A stretch of DNA of 64,000 nt from Ricinus communis (Eukaryota; Streptophyta; Magnoliopsida; Malpighiales; Euphorbiaceae), in assembly GCF_019578655.1 (NCBI RefSeq), contig NC_063264.1:6675213-6739212 (forward strand), written 5' to 3'. The notes beneath the pieces are model-generated. The model searched no databases, had not been told where the DNA came from, and saw nothing but the letters and a program-made list of their open reading frames with translations. A program made the translations under genes and the position numbers. The first letter of the stretch is position 1. Each line of letters begins with the position of its first letter. Of this stretch, positions 55,180-64,000 are shown in pieces.

Positions 55180-56302
55180 ATGCCAAGAAAATCAAAAGCA
55201 AAAGAAGAAAAGTCGACAGCAAGCTCAAAGCCTGTCCAAAGTTTAAAGAAAGAAATTTTGGCTTCTTCTTCAAAGCCCATCAAAACCCTGGACCAAATCA
55301 TCCAGAAGAAATTGACTAAAACAAGGCCGATCCCACTAACACTGGTAAATTCGGAATGGTTAGCACATCCCGAATTCCCAAAAGGGCTGAAGAATATTCA
55401 AAGCAAATGATACAAACATCAAGCCTCCAAATATCCTCCTCCTCCAACAAGGGTAAAGGTATACTTTCTATTCCTTTTCAAAATCCGAGATAGAAATTTT
55501 CCTCAAAACCTATCCCAAAGCTCTAAAAGTATTTCAAAGCCCAACTCTCAAGAAATAGTTTTGTCACAAGCAAAACTTTTAAATCCAACGAATATATAGA
55601 AAAGTAAAATTTTCAAAACATTTTAACTATCGAGGAAGGATTCGCATGAAAGCCCCTAAAAACTGATTTCAAAGATTTTCCTCCGTGATGGTATTTCAAG
55701 CCCGGAATATTTCAAAGCCTCAATCCTATTACCGCCTATCCTCGAGGTAACCGGTTCGCAAAGTTCAAACACTCAAAAACACAAAGACCATAAAGACCGC
55801 ATATTCCACATGCATCATACAAAGAATCCTTCACCCTACAGACTGGGAATGGATTTACACTCTTCAAGATCTTCCCAACTCTCCAAAACCTACCCATCAA
55901 GCTTAAACACTTCCTTCAACTATCGGGATTACCAACAAACTTGGTTTAATACCTTTCTTCAAAACGAAGGACAAAACCATTCTTGGCTTTTCTACTCGAT
56001 ACAAGCTCAATTCAAACTTCAAAGATCCCCTACTGGTTAAAATAATGGTGGAATTTTATGGCAATGTTCCCGAGACCATAATTCCAAGTTCTACCTGCTT
56101 AACCTTTCAAAGCCCACTACAAACCAAACAAAATAGAAAGACGTTTTCTCCTGCTACTTCTATTTTGTTCAAACTTTTTCTCCCCGGGTATGTGTTTGGT
56201 ATTTCCATTTCAATCAAGCAGCAGATGGAGAAATCATCCTTACCCGAAGGTTCAAAATCAATTGGTGGGATAAATTTAACCATCAAGATAAATTATCACT
56301 AA
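55180..56302 (+). pseudogene. Viral ORF2 remnant (unknown function)
   Basis: It starts with ATG (MPRKSKAKEEK) four bases after the TGA of the RNase H frame. The N-terminus is rich in lysine and serine. The frame stops at 55410 and is then scattered over several frames, with later pieces at 55810-56040 (a YRDYQQTWFN motif) and 56045-56302 (WNFYGNVPE and YVFGISISIKQ in adjacent frames). Copies of the same parts lie on the left arm and, for the first 50 codons, at 62781. In florendovirus-type genomes a second ORF of unknown function sits at this place. I recognise no enzymatic domain. Confidence 0.7.
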
Positions 56303-56851
56303 AGTTGGTACAAAATTTCCTTTCAAAAGATAGCTTCTTGCCACATCCGAATGAACAAACCACTTTCTTGGCACAAAAGTCCTTCATAATTCTAAAGCTA
56401 GCAATGTATGTAAGATGATTTCGTCAAACAATTGTCTAAACCGCCTTCCAAAGGAAAATCAAAAGCTTCATCTTCCTCTTCCTCCAAAGACCAAATACAA
56501 AGAATAGACCTAGATGGTGACTCAAATGAAGATGGCTGTTTTGGGATTTTCAAGCCCATTAAATGACACTTCTGTAAAGCCCGTGAGTTGAAAACCAGAA
56601 ATGGCAGCCCAAAATATTTTATAATGGGCCAAAAATGCCCAATGAAAAAAAAAAAAGAAGAAAAGGAGTCATATAAAGAAAAAGAAAAAAAAGATAAAAG
56701 AAAAGTAAAAGATTCTTTTCAAAAGCATGGCCGACAACTTCTCAAAAGGCGAAAGCATCTTACTCATTATCACAAGACTACAAGAAGTGGAGCCCTTTAT
56801 TCCAAGAAGAGTATCCAAAGTTCGAAGGAGAGCATCCAAAGCCAAGACCTC

Positions 56852-56859
56852 TATAAATA
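56852..56859 (+). promoter_or_regulatory. Viral pregenomic RNA promoter TATA box
   Basis: CTCTATAAATAGGAG surrounds the core TATAAATA. It lies about 400 bases upstream of the movement-protein ATG, between ORF2 and the leader, the expected place for the pregenomic RNA promoter of a caulimovirid. Confidence 0.75.
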
Positions 56860-57106
56860 GGAGTTCCCAAGAAGGCGATCGAAAATGAAGAACCTCTTGT
56901 ATTCTTCAAGTCGGACAAAGAAGAAATATAGTGAAAAAAGAGAGAGTATAGTGTGAAGAGTGATAGTAAGAAGAAACACCTTCCTCTTATATTCTTATCC
57001 TCCTCTTGTAAGTTATATTTCTCTAGTTTAAAGCTTTCATTTTTAAAGCTTTTATTTCAAAGCTTGTATATCTGTTCAAAGTTTTTGTTCAAAGTTTATA
57101 TCTATC

Positions 57107-57112
57107 AATAAA
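57107..57112 (+). terminator. Viral polyadenylation signal
   Basis: AATAAA lies about 255 bases downstream of the TATA box. Caulimovirids place the signal just after the start site so that the RNA is terminally redundant; the spacing here fits that. The preceding stretch repeats AAAGCTTT/TTCAAAG words. Confidence 0.7.
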
Positions 57113-57203
57113 GATTATCTTTTTATCTACCATTTTTAAGAATTAACAAGCACTGTTCATTTATGCACAGTAGTAAGTCCCGTCAGGTGTAAGGGCAGTA
57201 AAA

Positions 57204-57220
57204 CTGGTGGCTTGGTTCAT
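57204..57220 (+). other. Possible damaged primer-binding site
   Basis: CTGGTGGCTTGGTTCAT resembles the initiator tRNA-Met primer site TGGTATCAGAGC plus its downstream flank, if about six internal bases had been lost. Its position in the leader between polyadenylation signal and movement protein is right. The match is too weak to be firm. Confidence 0.3.
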
Positions 57221-57254
57221 GTTTGTTTAGAAAGTTATTTTGGTTTATTTTAAA

Positions 57255-58292
57255 ATGAATTTAGAACCATTTTTCTGTAGATCTTCTTCTTTTTCAAACT
57301 CTTCTACCTCTGAATCTTCAAGGTACAAAGGTTTAGTAAATAGTGAAGAAATCACTATTGAAGATTTTACAAAGCATATTGATGATCGGGAAATACCCAA
57401 AGTTCAAAAGAAACAAATTTATGAATATTCAAAGTTTCCTCTATTCAAAACTGATTTTACTATCAAAATTGAAGAAAGAGATATTCAGATTTCAAAGCCT
57501 TTTGAAGAAATTTATCTTTTAAATCCAAAGACCCTCGAGAAGCATAAAGAAAAAGATTATAAGTATATCCATATAGGCCTTGTCCAGGTAGGAATAAAGC
57601 CTCTTACCAGAGAAGGTTTAGATACTTCAATTTTAACAGTCCTTAGAGATGCTAGGTTTCCAAATTTTTAGGATTCTTTATTAGGTACTGTCGAGTCAAG
57701 CCTCAATAAAGGACCAATTTCTTTCAATTGTTTTCCAGACATTACAATTTCATTAAATGATAAAAATGTTTTAAAGAGCATTATTCTTCAAATAAAGACA
57801 AATAATTACAAAATGCTTGAAGAATCTATTCCGATAGCATTGATTTTCAAAATATATTACAAAGCTATGATTTCTGCTTTTGGTTCAAAACACAAGCTCC
57901 ATTCACCAAAAGGAAAAACCTTATTCCTACAAACAGATCTCTCCAAATCCAACGCAACAATTCCAAAAACCATTCAATGGAAAGACATCACTCTTCCAAA
58001 AGAATGGATCCTTAAAGGTGCAACCCAACCTGAATTCCCAAAGCAAACAGAACCAAATACAAATCTCAAAAATATAACCCAATTCCCAGATGGAAAAGTA
58101 AAGCTTACATTCAACAGGAAATCAACCTCTTCTAGATTTTCTGATGATGATTCTTCAACATCGACCATAGATATTGGAAGGGTATCAAAAATACCTTCTA
58201 TTATTTATGCTCCTTACAAAGAACCAACTCTATCTCAAACACAACCAAGATTTTCAACATCTGATATACCAAGCTCAAACAACATACTATAG
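57255..58292 (+). pseudogene. Viral movement protein region (30K superfamily), nonsense-broken
   Basis: The frame starts at the ATG 57255 and stays open except for one TAG at 57669-57671, then continues in the same frame to a second TAG at 58290-58292. The segment around codons 85-135 has the caulimovirid movement-protein pattern YIHIGLVQVGI, LTREGLD and LRDARF with the conserved aspartate. These proteins form tubules that carry virions through plasmodesmata. The original product was the N-terminal part of a longer polyprotein, since the reading frame goes on beyond the stop. A second copy of its C-terminal half is at 62941-63425. Confidence 0.85.
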
Positions 58293-60293
58293 AATGTTGA
58301 TTACCAAAGCAATATCCCCAGACCATTCTACAATGAACCAAAGCAAGAATATGAAGATATAGAGATCGTCTCTACCCCCTCTTCACCATCACTATCTGCA
58401 ATAACACAAAATCTAGAAGCAGAAATCAACATGATTTGAAAAAAAAATTAAATTGATAAAAAGCTTTTACATGAAGATTTCTATTCAAAGAAAAACCATT
58501 CTAAAAAACTTTGGTTTTTTAAGAATTTTTTACAAGAAAAAGACAGTATTCAAGAAAGATACTATCAATTTTGCATTCAAAACAAAGTCCAAATCAAATT
58601 TTTTGATTGGTTTCAGATTTATTGCAAAGAAAATAGTATTCTTTATCCCTTCAAAGAAAAGCTTATTTGTCCTGTCACTGTAAGAAATAAGGCTCCAGAG
58701 TAGAAGGTTGGAGAAAACCTAACTATCCAGTCTGAACATCCTCCCCTTAGGAAGATAACCATTCCTTTTGGAGAGAATGAAATAGAGGCTTCACCTTACA
58801 AATTGGTAGGAGAAGATCTTGAAAAGAATGTCAAAAACATTGTTCAACAGAATAATTTCTCGAATATCTATCTTAACACAATAGGGAAGCAGCTTGTTAG
58901 GATAGAAAGCCAGATCCAAAAACCTCTTGTAGTCTTCACCTCTCCAATCCCCAACACTGAACATCCAAAAGAGACAAGCCAATCAGAAAAGCTCAAAAAT
59001 CCAGTCTTCAAACCCTACCAAATCTCAAAGCCTAGCCAAGATCAATTTTAAAAGCAAACTGAGTTTGCTAGAGCAGTCAGAGAACAGCTTAGCAAATTAG
59101 CAACTTCTGAGTCCTCCAAAAACCTAGTGCCAGATACTCCTCAAAGCAGCAAGAATATCAGTACAATAGATCAAGCCCAAAGCGATGAATCCAATGATTC
59201 AGAGCTTGAAAATGTCACTGAAAAACCATCCAACATCAACAGATTGGGATGACAAGCCCCTAGATTAACCTGGCATACTCCTAGGAATACTGCTCCAGAT
59301 CTAGGAATAGAAAATAGGAACAATATCCTAACCCAATCTAGATTCAATGCCTCCTCCATCTATGAATGGAATATAGATGGAATTTCAGAATACAATATTC
59401 TTGGTCTCTTACAACAGATGACCATGGCAGCCAATACTTACAAAACCCAAAGCAGTACCTTTGATAGAGCCATTGCTGAGCTCCTTATAGCTGGATTTTC
59501 AGGCCAGCTTAAAGGATGGTGGGATTACCATCTCACACAAGCACAACAGCTCCAAATCCTAGGTGCCATCCAAACCACAATAGAAGGGACCCCCATCTTA
59601 GATGAACTAGGAAATCTGATTGAGGATGTTGTGTTAACTCTAATCCTAACGATTTCTCTCCACTTTATAGGAGACCCTTCTCTTCTGAAAGATAAGAATG
59701 CTGAACTCCTTAGCAATCTAACCTGTAAAAAGCTTAGTAATTTCCAAGCCTACAAAGATACCTTCCTGACCAGAGTCATACTTAGGGAAGATTCAAGCCA
59801 ACCTTTCTAGAAAGAGAAATTCTTAGCTGGCTTACCTAAGATTCTAGGTGAAAGAGTTAGGAATACCATAAGAGAAGCCTATAATGGCCAGATCCCTTAT
59901 GATTTCTACACTTATGGTGAATTAGTGAGCCTTACCCAGAAAGAAGGATTGAAGATATGCCATGACCTTAAACTCCAAAGACAACTCAAATGGGAAATGA
60001 AAAAGACTAGGCAAGAACTAGGTAGTTTTTGTAACCAGTTTGAGTATAACCCCATAGAGCATTCCTCTACCTGCAAAGGAAAATGCAAAGAAGATTTTTC
60101 CAAATCTTTTAAGAAAAAACATTTTTTCAAAAGCAGGACTCCCAAAAACAAAGAGAATTTCTACAAAAAATCATCATCTTCTAAATTTTCAAAACAAAAT
60201 TCCAAAAAAGATTTTAGCAAAATTACTTGCTATAAATGTGGCAAGAAGGGCCATATTTCAAAGTATTGCAAGTTTTCCAAAAAAACTCCATGA
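58293..60293 (+). pseudogene. Viral coat protein region with zinc knuckle, nonsense-broken
   Basis: The same frame as the movement protein continues, with stops at 58437, 58449, 58701, 59049, 59250 and 59808. The coat-protein core is at about 59380-59560 (AELLIAGFSGQLKGWWDYHL), as in caulimovirid capsid proteins, followed by a basic lysine-rich tail. A CCHC zinc knuckle, CYKCGKKGHISKYC, is at 60228-60269; in the viral family it binds the pregenomic RNA. An indel in the A-run at 60277-60283 then shifts the reading frame, so the stop at 60291 is secondary. The acidic stretch that follows (60300-60450) is in the next frame. Confidence 0.85.
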
Positions 60294-60559
60294 GCTCCAA
60301 ATAGAAGAAGAAGTTTTAAGCAAAATTTCAGCTCTTCTTGTTGATTCCTCTGAATCAGAATTTTCGAATAGTGAGGAAGAATTTCAAATTGATAAAATCA
60401 AAACCTCATCCGACTATTCTGAATCAGATTCTGAAGGTATTTCAAAGAATATTAATATGCTCACTAAGTAACAAGAAGCTCTTCTTGAAGCCGTCAAGCA
60501 TATTAATGACCCCCAAATCCAAAAACAAGTTTTAAAAGAAATTCTAAAAACTGAAACAC
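60294..60559 (+). pseudogene. Viral polyprotein linker, acidic, frame-shifted
   Basis: In the frame that starts at 60238 the region reads as an acidic, serine-rich stretch (SSESEFSNSEEEFQIDK) to a TAA at 60469, then a helical segment in the same frame. It links the coat protein to the protease region. No catalytic motif is present. Confidence 0.6.
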
Positions 60560-61525
60560 TTGTCCCCTCTTCTAGTAAGAACACTTATGATCTTGGATAA
60601 AGGGAAAAAGCTAAAAAATCCTCTTCCTACTGTCCAAGAACTTCAGAAAGAAATCAAAGCCATCAAAACAGAGCTCAAAGATTTGAAAGAAAAACAACAA
60701 AATGATTTTATTTTGCTTCAAAGTCTGATCCTCAAACAGAATAGTGATTCTGATTCTGGAGAGGAAAATGATTTTCAAAATCTTAAAGTTTCTGAAAGTG
60801 TTCCAGAAAACTTCATTAATGTTTTAAAGAAAATTACCTTAAGAAAATATTTGATCCAAATAAAACTCATTTTCCCTGGTGATTTCCAAATAGAAACCAT
60901 CGCTTTATTTGATACAGGAGCAGATCTCAACTGTATCAATTATGAGCTGGTTCCTAAAAGGTATCATCAAGAAACTAAAGAGAGGCTTACTTCAGCCAAT
61001 AGTTCAAAGATTAGGATTGCGGGAAAAACTGAAGCTGCAATTCTAAATAATAATATTGCTTTAAAAAATATTTTTATTCTTACAAAAGATCTTCAGCAAA
61101 TGGTTATTTTGGAAACTCCATTTATCAATTTGATTACTCCTTTTAAAGTAACTACTGCTGGTATTATTTTTAAAGATAAAGATTCAAAGATTGTTTTCCC
61201 TTTTATAGAAAAACCCAAAAAGAGAAATCTCAATCTTATTAAAGCCCACTCAATTTATAATTTTCAGATAAATGCTTTGATCAAAGGAAAACAAACCCAG
61301 CTTTTCCACTTGAAACAAGAAATGGGTTTAAAAAGAATCCAAAATCAAATGCAAAATGATTTCGTCCAAAGAAAAATCTCTGATTTGCAAAAGAAAATTG
61401 AAAATGAAGTTTGTTCTGATCTTCCTAATACTTTTTGGAGACGAAAACAACATATGGTAGATCTACCATATGAAAAAAAATTTCTGATAAACAAATCCCT
61501 ACCAAAGCAAGACCCATTCAAATGA
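60560..61525 (+). pseudogene. Viral aspartic protease region
   Basis: A 321-codon open frame begins with a coiled-coil-like segment (VQELQKEIKAIKTELKDLKEK) and holds the pepsin-type retroviral protease motif LFDTGADLNCI, with DTG at residues 118-120 of the open frame. It ends at a TGA overlapping the ATG of the next frame, an offset explained by one missing base. In the virus this protease cuts the polyprotein. The frame itself is open, but it is cut off from the upstream parts by frame changes. Confidence 0.85.
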
Positions 61526-62778
61526 ATGAAACCCTAGAAAGCCATTGTAGATTAGAAATAAAAGACCCAGAGCAAAAAGGTTTGATTACCAAATCTAGAT
61601 CACCCTGGTCATGTGCAGCTTTCTATGTCAACAAAAATAGTGAGATAGAAAGAGGAACACCTAGGTTGGTGATTAATTACAAACCTTTGAATAAAGCCCT
61701 AAAGTGGATTAGGTACCCAATTCCAAACAAAAAATATCTTCTTCAAAAGCTTCATTCTGCTTTTATTTTTTCAAAGTTTGATATGAAATCAGGATTTTGG
61801 CAAATCCAGATTCATCCAAAAGACAGGTACAAAACAGCTTTTACAGTTCCATTTGGCCAGTATGTAATGCCCTTCGGATTGAAAAATGCTCCTTCTGAAT
61901 TTCAAAAAATCATGAATGACATTTTCAATCCTTATTCAAAGTTTTGCATTGTCTATATTGATGATGTGTTGATATTTTCAAATTCTCTAAAGCAACATTT
62001 CAAACACTTGGATACATTTTTCTATGTTGTTAAGAAAAATGGTTTAGTAGTTTCAAAATCCAAGATATCTTTATTTCAAACAAAAATTAGAATTCTTGGA
62101 CACTATATCTCCCGGGGAACTATTACCCCAATTGAAAGGTCTCTAGCCTTTACTTCAAAGTTTCCAGATAAAATTTTGGAAAAAACACAATTACAAAGAT
62201 TCCTTGGTAGTTTAAATTATGTTATGAATTTTTATCCAAATTTGAACTGTCTTGCAAAGCCCCTTCATGATAGGTTAAAGAAAAACCCCCCTGCATGGAC
62301 CGATGAGCATACAAAGATTGTCCAAAGCATAAAAAAGCAAGTTTCTGAAATACCATGTTTACACCTAGCTGATCCATCTGCATTCAAAATTGTTGAAACT
62401 GATGCATCAAATCTAGGGTATGGTGGGATTCTTAAGCAAGTTCAAAACAACAAAGAATGTATTGTCCAGTTTACTTCTGCACACTGGAATGATACACAAA
62501 AAAACTATTCAACTATCAAAAAAGAAATTCTTTCGATAGTTTTGTGCATTTCAAAATTTCAAAGCGATCTTTTAAACCAAAAATTTCTTTTAAGGATTGA
62601 TTGCAAATCTGTTAAAGAAGTTTTACAAAAAGATGTTCAAAACATAGCTTCCAAACAAATTTTTGCCAAATGGCAAGCTATTCTTTCTATTTTTTACTTT
62701 GAAATCGAATACATAAGAGGAAATTCGAATTCAATTCCAGACTTTCTAACTAGAGAGTTTCTTCAAAAACAGAAGTGA
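61522..62778 (+). pseudogene. Viral reverse transcriptase and RNase H, intact frame
   Basis: This 418-codon frame is the best-kept viral part. RT palm motifs are visible: FSKFDMKSGFWQI with the first catalytic Asp, FGLKNAPSEFQ, and YIDDVLIFS at 145-153. The RNase H has ETDAS with Asp294, Glu335 (KKEILS) and Asp360 (RIDCKS), and ends with the caulimovirid-like DFLTREFLQ. The start of RT appears shortened before SPWSCAAFYV. It cannot be made as part of the normal polyprotein because of upstream breaks, so I class it as part of a dead locus. The TGA at 62776 is followed four bases later by the ORF2 ATG. Confidence 0.9.
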
Positions 62779-62780
62779 AA

Positions 62781-63425
62781 ATGCCAAGAAAATAAAAAAC
62801 AAAATAAGAAAAGTCGACAGCAAGCTCAAAGCCTGTCCAAAGTCCAAAGAAGGAAATTTTGCCTTCTTCTTCAAAGCCCATCAAAACCTGGACCGAAATC
62901 ATCCAGGAAGAAATTGACCAAAGCAAGGCCGATTCGGCCCAAACAATTTCATTAAATGATAAAAATGTTTTAAAGAGTATTGTTCTTCAAATAAAGACAC
63001 ATAATTACAAAATGCTTGAAGGATCTATTCCGATAGCATTGATTTTCAAAATACATTACAAAGCTATGATTTCTGCTTTTAGTTCAAAACACAAGCTCCA
63101 TTCACCAAAAGGAGAAACCTTATTCATACAAACAGATCTCTCCAAATCCAACGTAACAATTCCAAAAACCATTCAACGGAAAGACATCACTCTTCCAGAA
63201 GAATGGATCCTTGAAGGTGCAACCCAACCTGAATCCCCAAAGCAAACAGAACCAAATACAAATCTAAAAAATATAACCCAATTCCCAAATGGAAAAGTAA
63301 AGCTTACATTCAACAAGAAATCAACCTCTTCTAGATTTCCTGATGATGATTCTTCAACATCGACCATAGATATTGGAAGGGTATCAAAAATAACTTCTAT
63401 TATTTATGCTCCTTACAAAGAATAT
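62781..63425 (+). pseudogene. Recombinant viral scrap: ORF2 start joined to movement protein
   Basis: Bases 62781-62940 copy the beginning of ORF2 (compare 55180-55340), with a TAA after the fifth codon. At about 62941 the sequence switches to the middle of the movement protein and matches 57743-58220 with scattered substitutions. The junction creates a 204-codon open frame (62859-63473), probably accidental. The missing part between the two joined sites is most of ORF2, the promoter, the leader and the movement-protein N-terminus. Viral homology stops at a TA microsatellite. Confidence 0.88.
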
Positions 63426-63443
63426 ATATATATATATATATAT
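63421..63443. repeat. TA microsatellite at the viral right edge
   Basis: An ATATAT tract of about 22 bases begins directly after the last movement-protein codon match. TA tracts are frequent borders of integrated pararetroviruses. Confidence 0.8.
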
Positions 63444-64000
63444 AAGTCACACTCAAATTTTCTCTTAATATGAATTAAATATTATATTTAAAAGTTATGA
63501 AAAAAATAGTAACTAATATTTTTATAAAGAATTTATTGGAGAATGACAAATTTTAATTAGCAATGGTACTGGACGAAATTGGAAAATAGTCAACAAATTG
63601 ATTATTTAAGATAATTAAGTGTTATGATTAATTTGATAATTAATTATGAAATAAGGGCTAAAAGTATAATTGCATTAATATAGGGTTTAAATGGGAATTA
63701 TTATGGTTGATATTTTTATAATTAAATATGTCGGTAATGACATTTTAGTAATTTCACCATTAAAAGCAAGAGTAAATAAATAACTCTCTATTTTTTAAAA
63801 TTTTCATTTTGGCCAAAATAAGTAGTTAGGAATTTAATTGAAATACTAAAGAAAAGCTGGAGGGTTAAACAAGAATTTGCAAGGGAAAATAGTTAGTAAT
63901 TAAAAAAGATGATGGGCTAAATGGTTATTAAGTAAAAGTTGAGAGATCAACTTGCGATAGAAAGGAAAGAAAGAAGGAGATCGACGAAGAAGAAGAAGAG
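63444..64000. other. Non-viral DNA at the window end
   Basis: AT-rich sequence without a gene that I recognise. From about 63750 the composition shifts, and it ends in GAAGAAGAAGAAGAG, which can occur near gypsy LTRs or in a 5' leader of a gene beyond the window. The missing 3' part of ABCC copy 3 does not appear here. Confidence 0.5.

Larger units (their letters stand above)
54838..56860 (+). repeat. Viral inverted repeat, right arm
   Basis: This is the plus-strand partner of the left arm; only about 3-4 bases separate them at the centre. It contains the RNase H C-terminal part (54838-55176, damaged), ORF2 (from 55180) and the upstream promoter region ending with a good TATA box. It is continuous with the viral leader and polyprotein to its right. 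Confidence 0.92.
52871..63425 (+). mobile_element. Endogenous pararetrovirus locus (Caulimoviridae, probable florendovirus type)
   Basis: The locus holds more than one viral genome equivalent in rearranged form. The order is: inverted arm (RNase H end, ORF2, promoter) on the minus strand, direct arm with the same parts on the plus strand, leader, movement protein, coat protein, protease, RT/RNase H, ORF2 start, then a second movement-protein piece. The distance between the two plus-strand ORF2 start codons (55180 and 62781) is 7601 bp, which is a normal caulimovirid genome size. No integrase is present and there are no LTRs, which separates it from gypsy elements. The polyprotein order plus a second ORF after RNase H suggests a florendovirus-like member. 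The coding parts carry many stops and frameshifts. Confidence 0.93.

Noticed and set aside
58453..58683. 76-codon frame in the coat-protein region
   Set aside because: It is out of frame with the viral polyprotein; the true frame there reads on through stops at 58437-58451 and 58701.
52871..63425. Ty3/gypsy retrotransposon instead of a virus
   Set aside because: There is no integrase after RNase H, no LTRs, a movement-protein region is present and the coat protein is of caulimovirid type.

Overview
This is plant nuclear DNA, about one third genes and gene remains and two thirds AT-rich, transposon-filled intergenic sequence. The genes have spliceosomal GT-AG introns. The families are a plant CYP71-clan P450, a plant ABCC (MRP-type) transporter, and an endogenous plant pararetrovirus (Caulimoviridae). 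A eudicot is certain enough; Euphorbiaceae or a related Malpighiales plant is a guess from the look of the P450 and the virus, not proved here.

Region 1 (1-12.6 kb) is a decayed tandem P450 array on the + strand: an exon-2-only pseudogene (1283-1900), one intact two-exon gene of 499 residues (8966-10597), and an N-terminal scrap (11961-12192) that stops where an LTR-like repeat begins. Older repeats lie between them.

Region 2 (12.6-36.6 kb) has no host gene that I can support. Its main structure is a direct tandem segmental duplication, copy A (about 16.75-22.4 kb) and copy B (about 23.6-34.0 kb), each followed by CACTA-like debris. Copy A gained an AT-rich 1.6-kb insert. Copy B was broken up by nested insertions: a 2.1-kb internally deleted LTR retrotransposon with a 5-bp target duplication, a 1.67-kb hAT element with an exact 8-bp target duplication, and a 1.7-kb solo LTR.

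Region 3 (36.6-52.6 kb) is a three-copy tandem ABCC array on the + strand. Copy 1 has ten exons and reads through as a complete 1497-residue transporter with all nucleotide-binding motifs. Copy 2 keeps all ten exons and splice sites but has a single-base deletion in exon 5 and in-frame losses in its N-terminal membrane domain. Copy 3 is a 5' fragment that has lost its start codon, carries a nonsense codon and frameshifts, and breaks off 260 bp before viral DNA.

Region 4 (52.87-63.43 kb) is an endogenous pararetrovirus. The repeat distance between equivalent sites is 7601 bp, which gives the unit length of the viral genome. The layout is a roughly 2-kb head-to-head inverted repeat, then a near-complete but stop-ridden polyprotein region (movement protein, coat protein, protease, reverse transcriptase/RNase H), then a recombinant scrap joining the start of ORF2 to a second piece of movement protein. 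The order and second ORF fit florendovirus-type elements, but the genus is inferred. All viral frames except RT/RNase H are broken.

Functionally, only the P450 and ABCC copy 1 look able to make normal proteins. P450s and ABCC transporters can act in the same specialised-metabolite or detoxification route, but adjacency 26 kb apart is weak evidence for a cluster. I found no convincing new biochemical system; the most unusual structure is the viral inverted repeat with outward-facing TATA boxes beside the broken ABCC copy.
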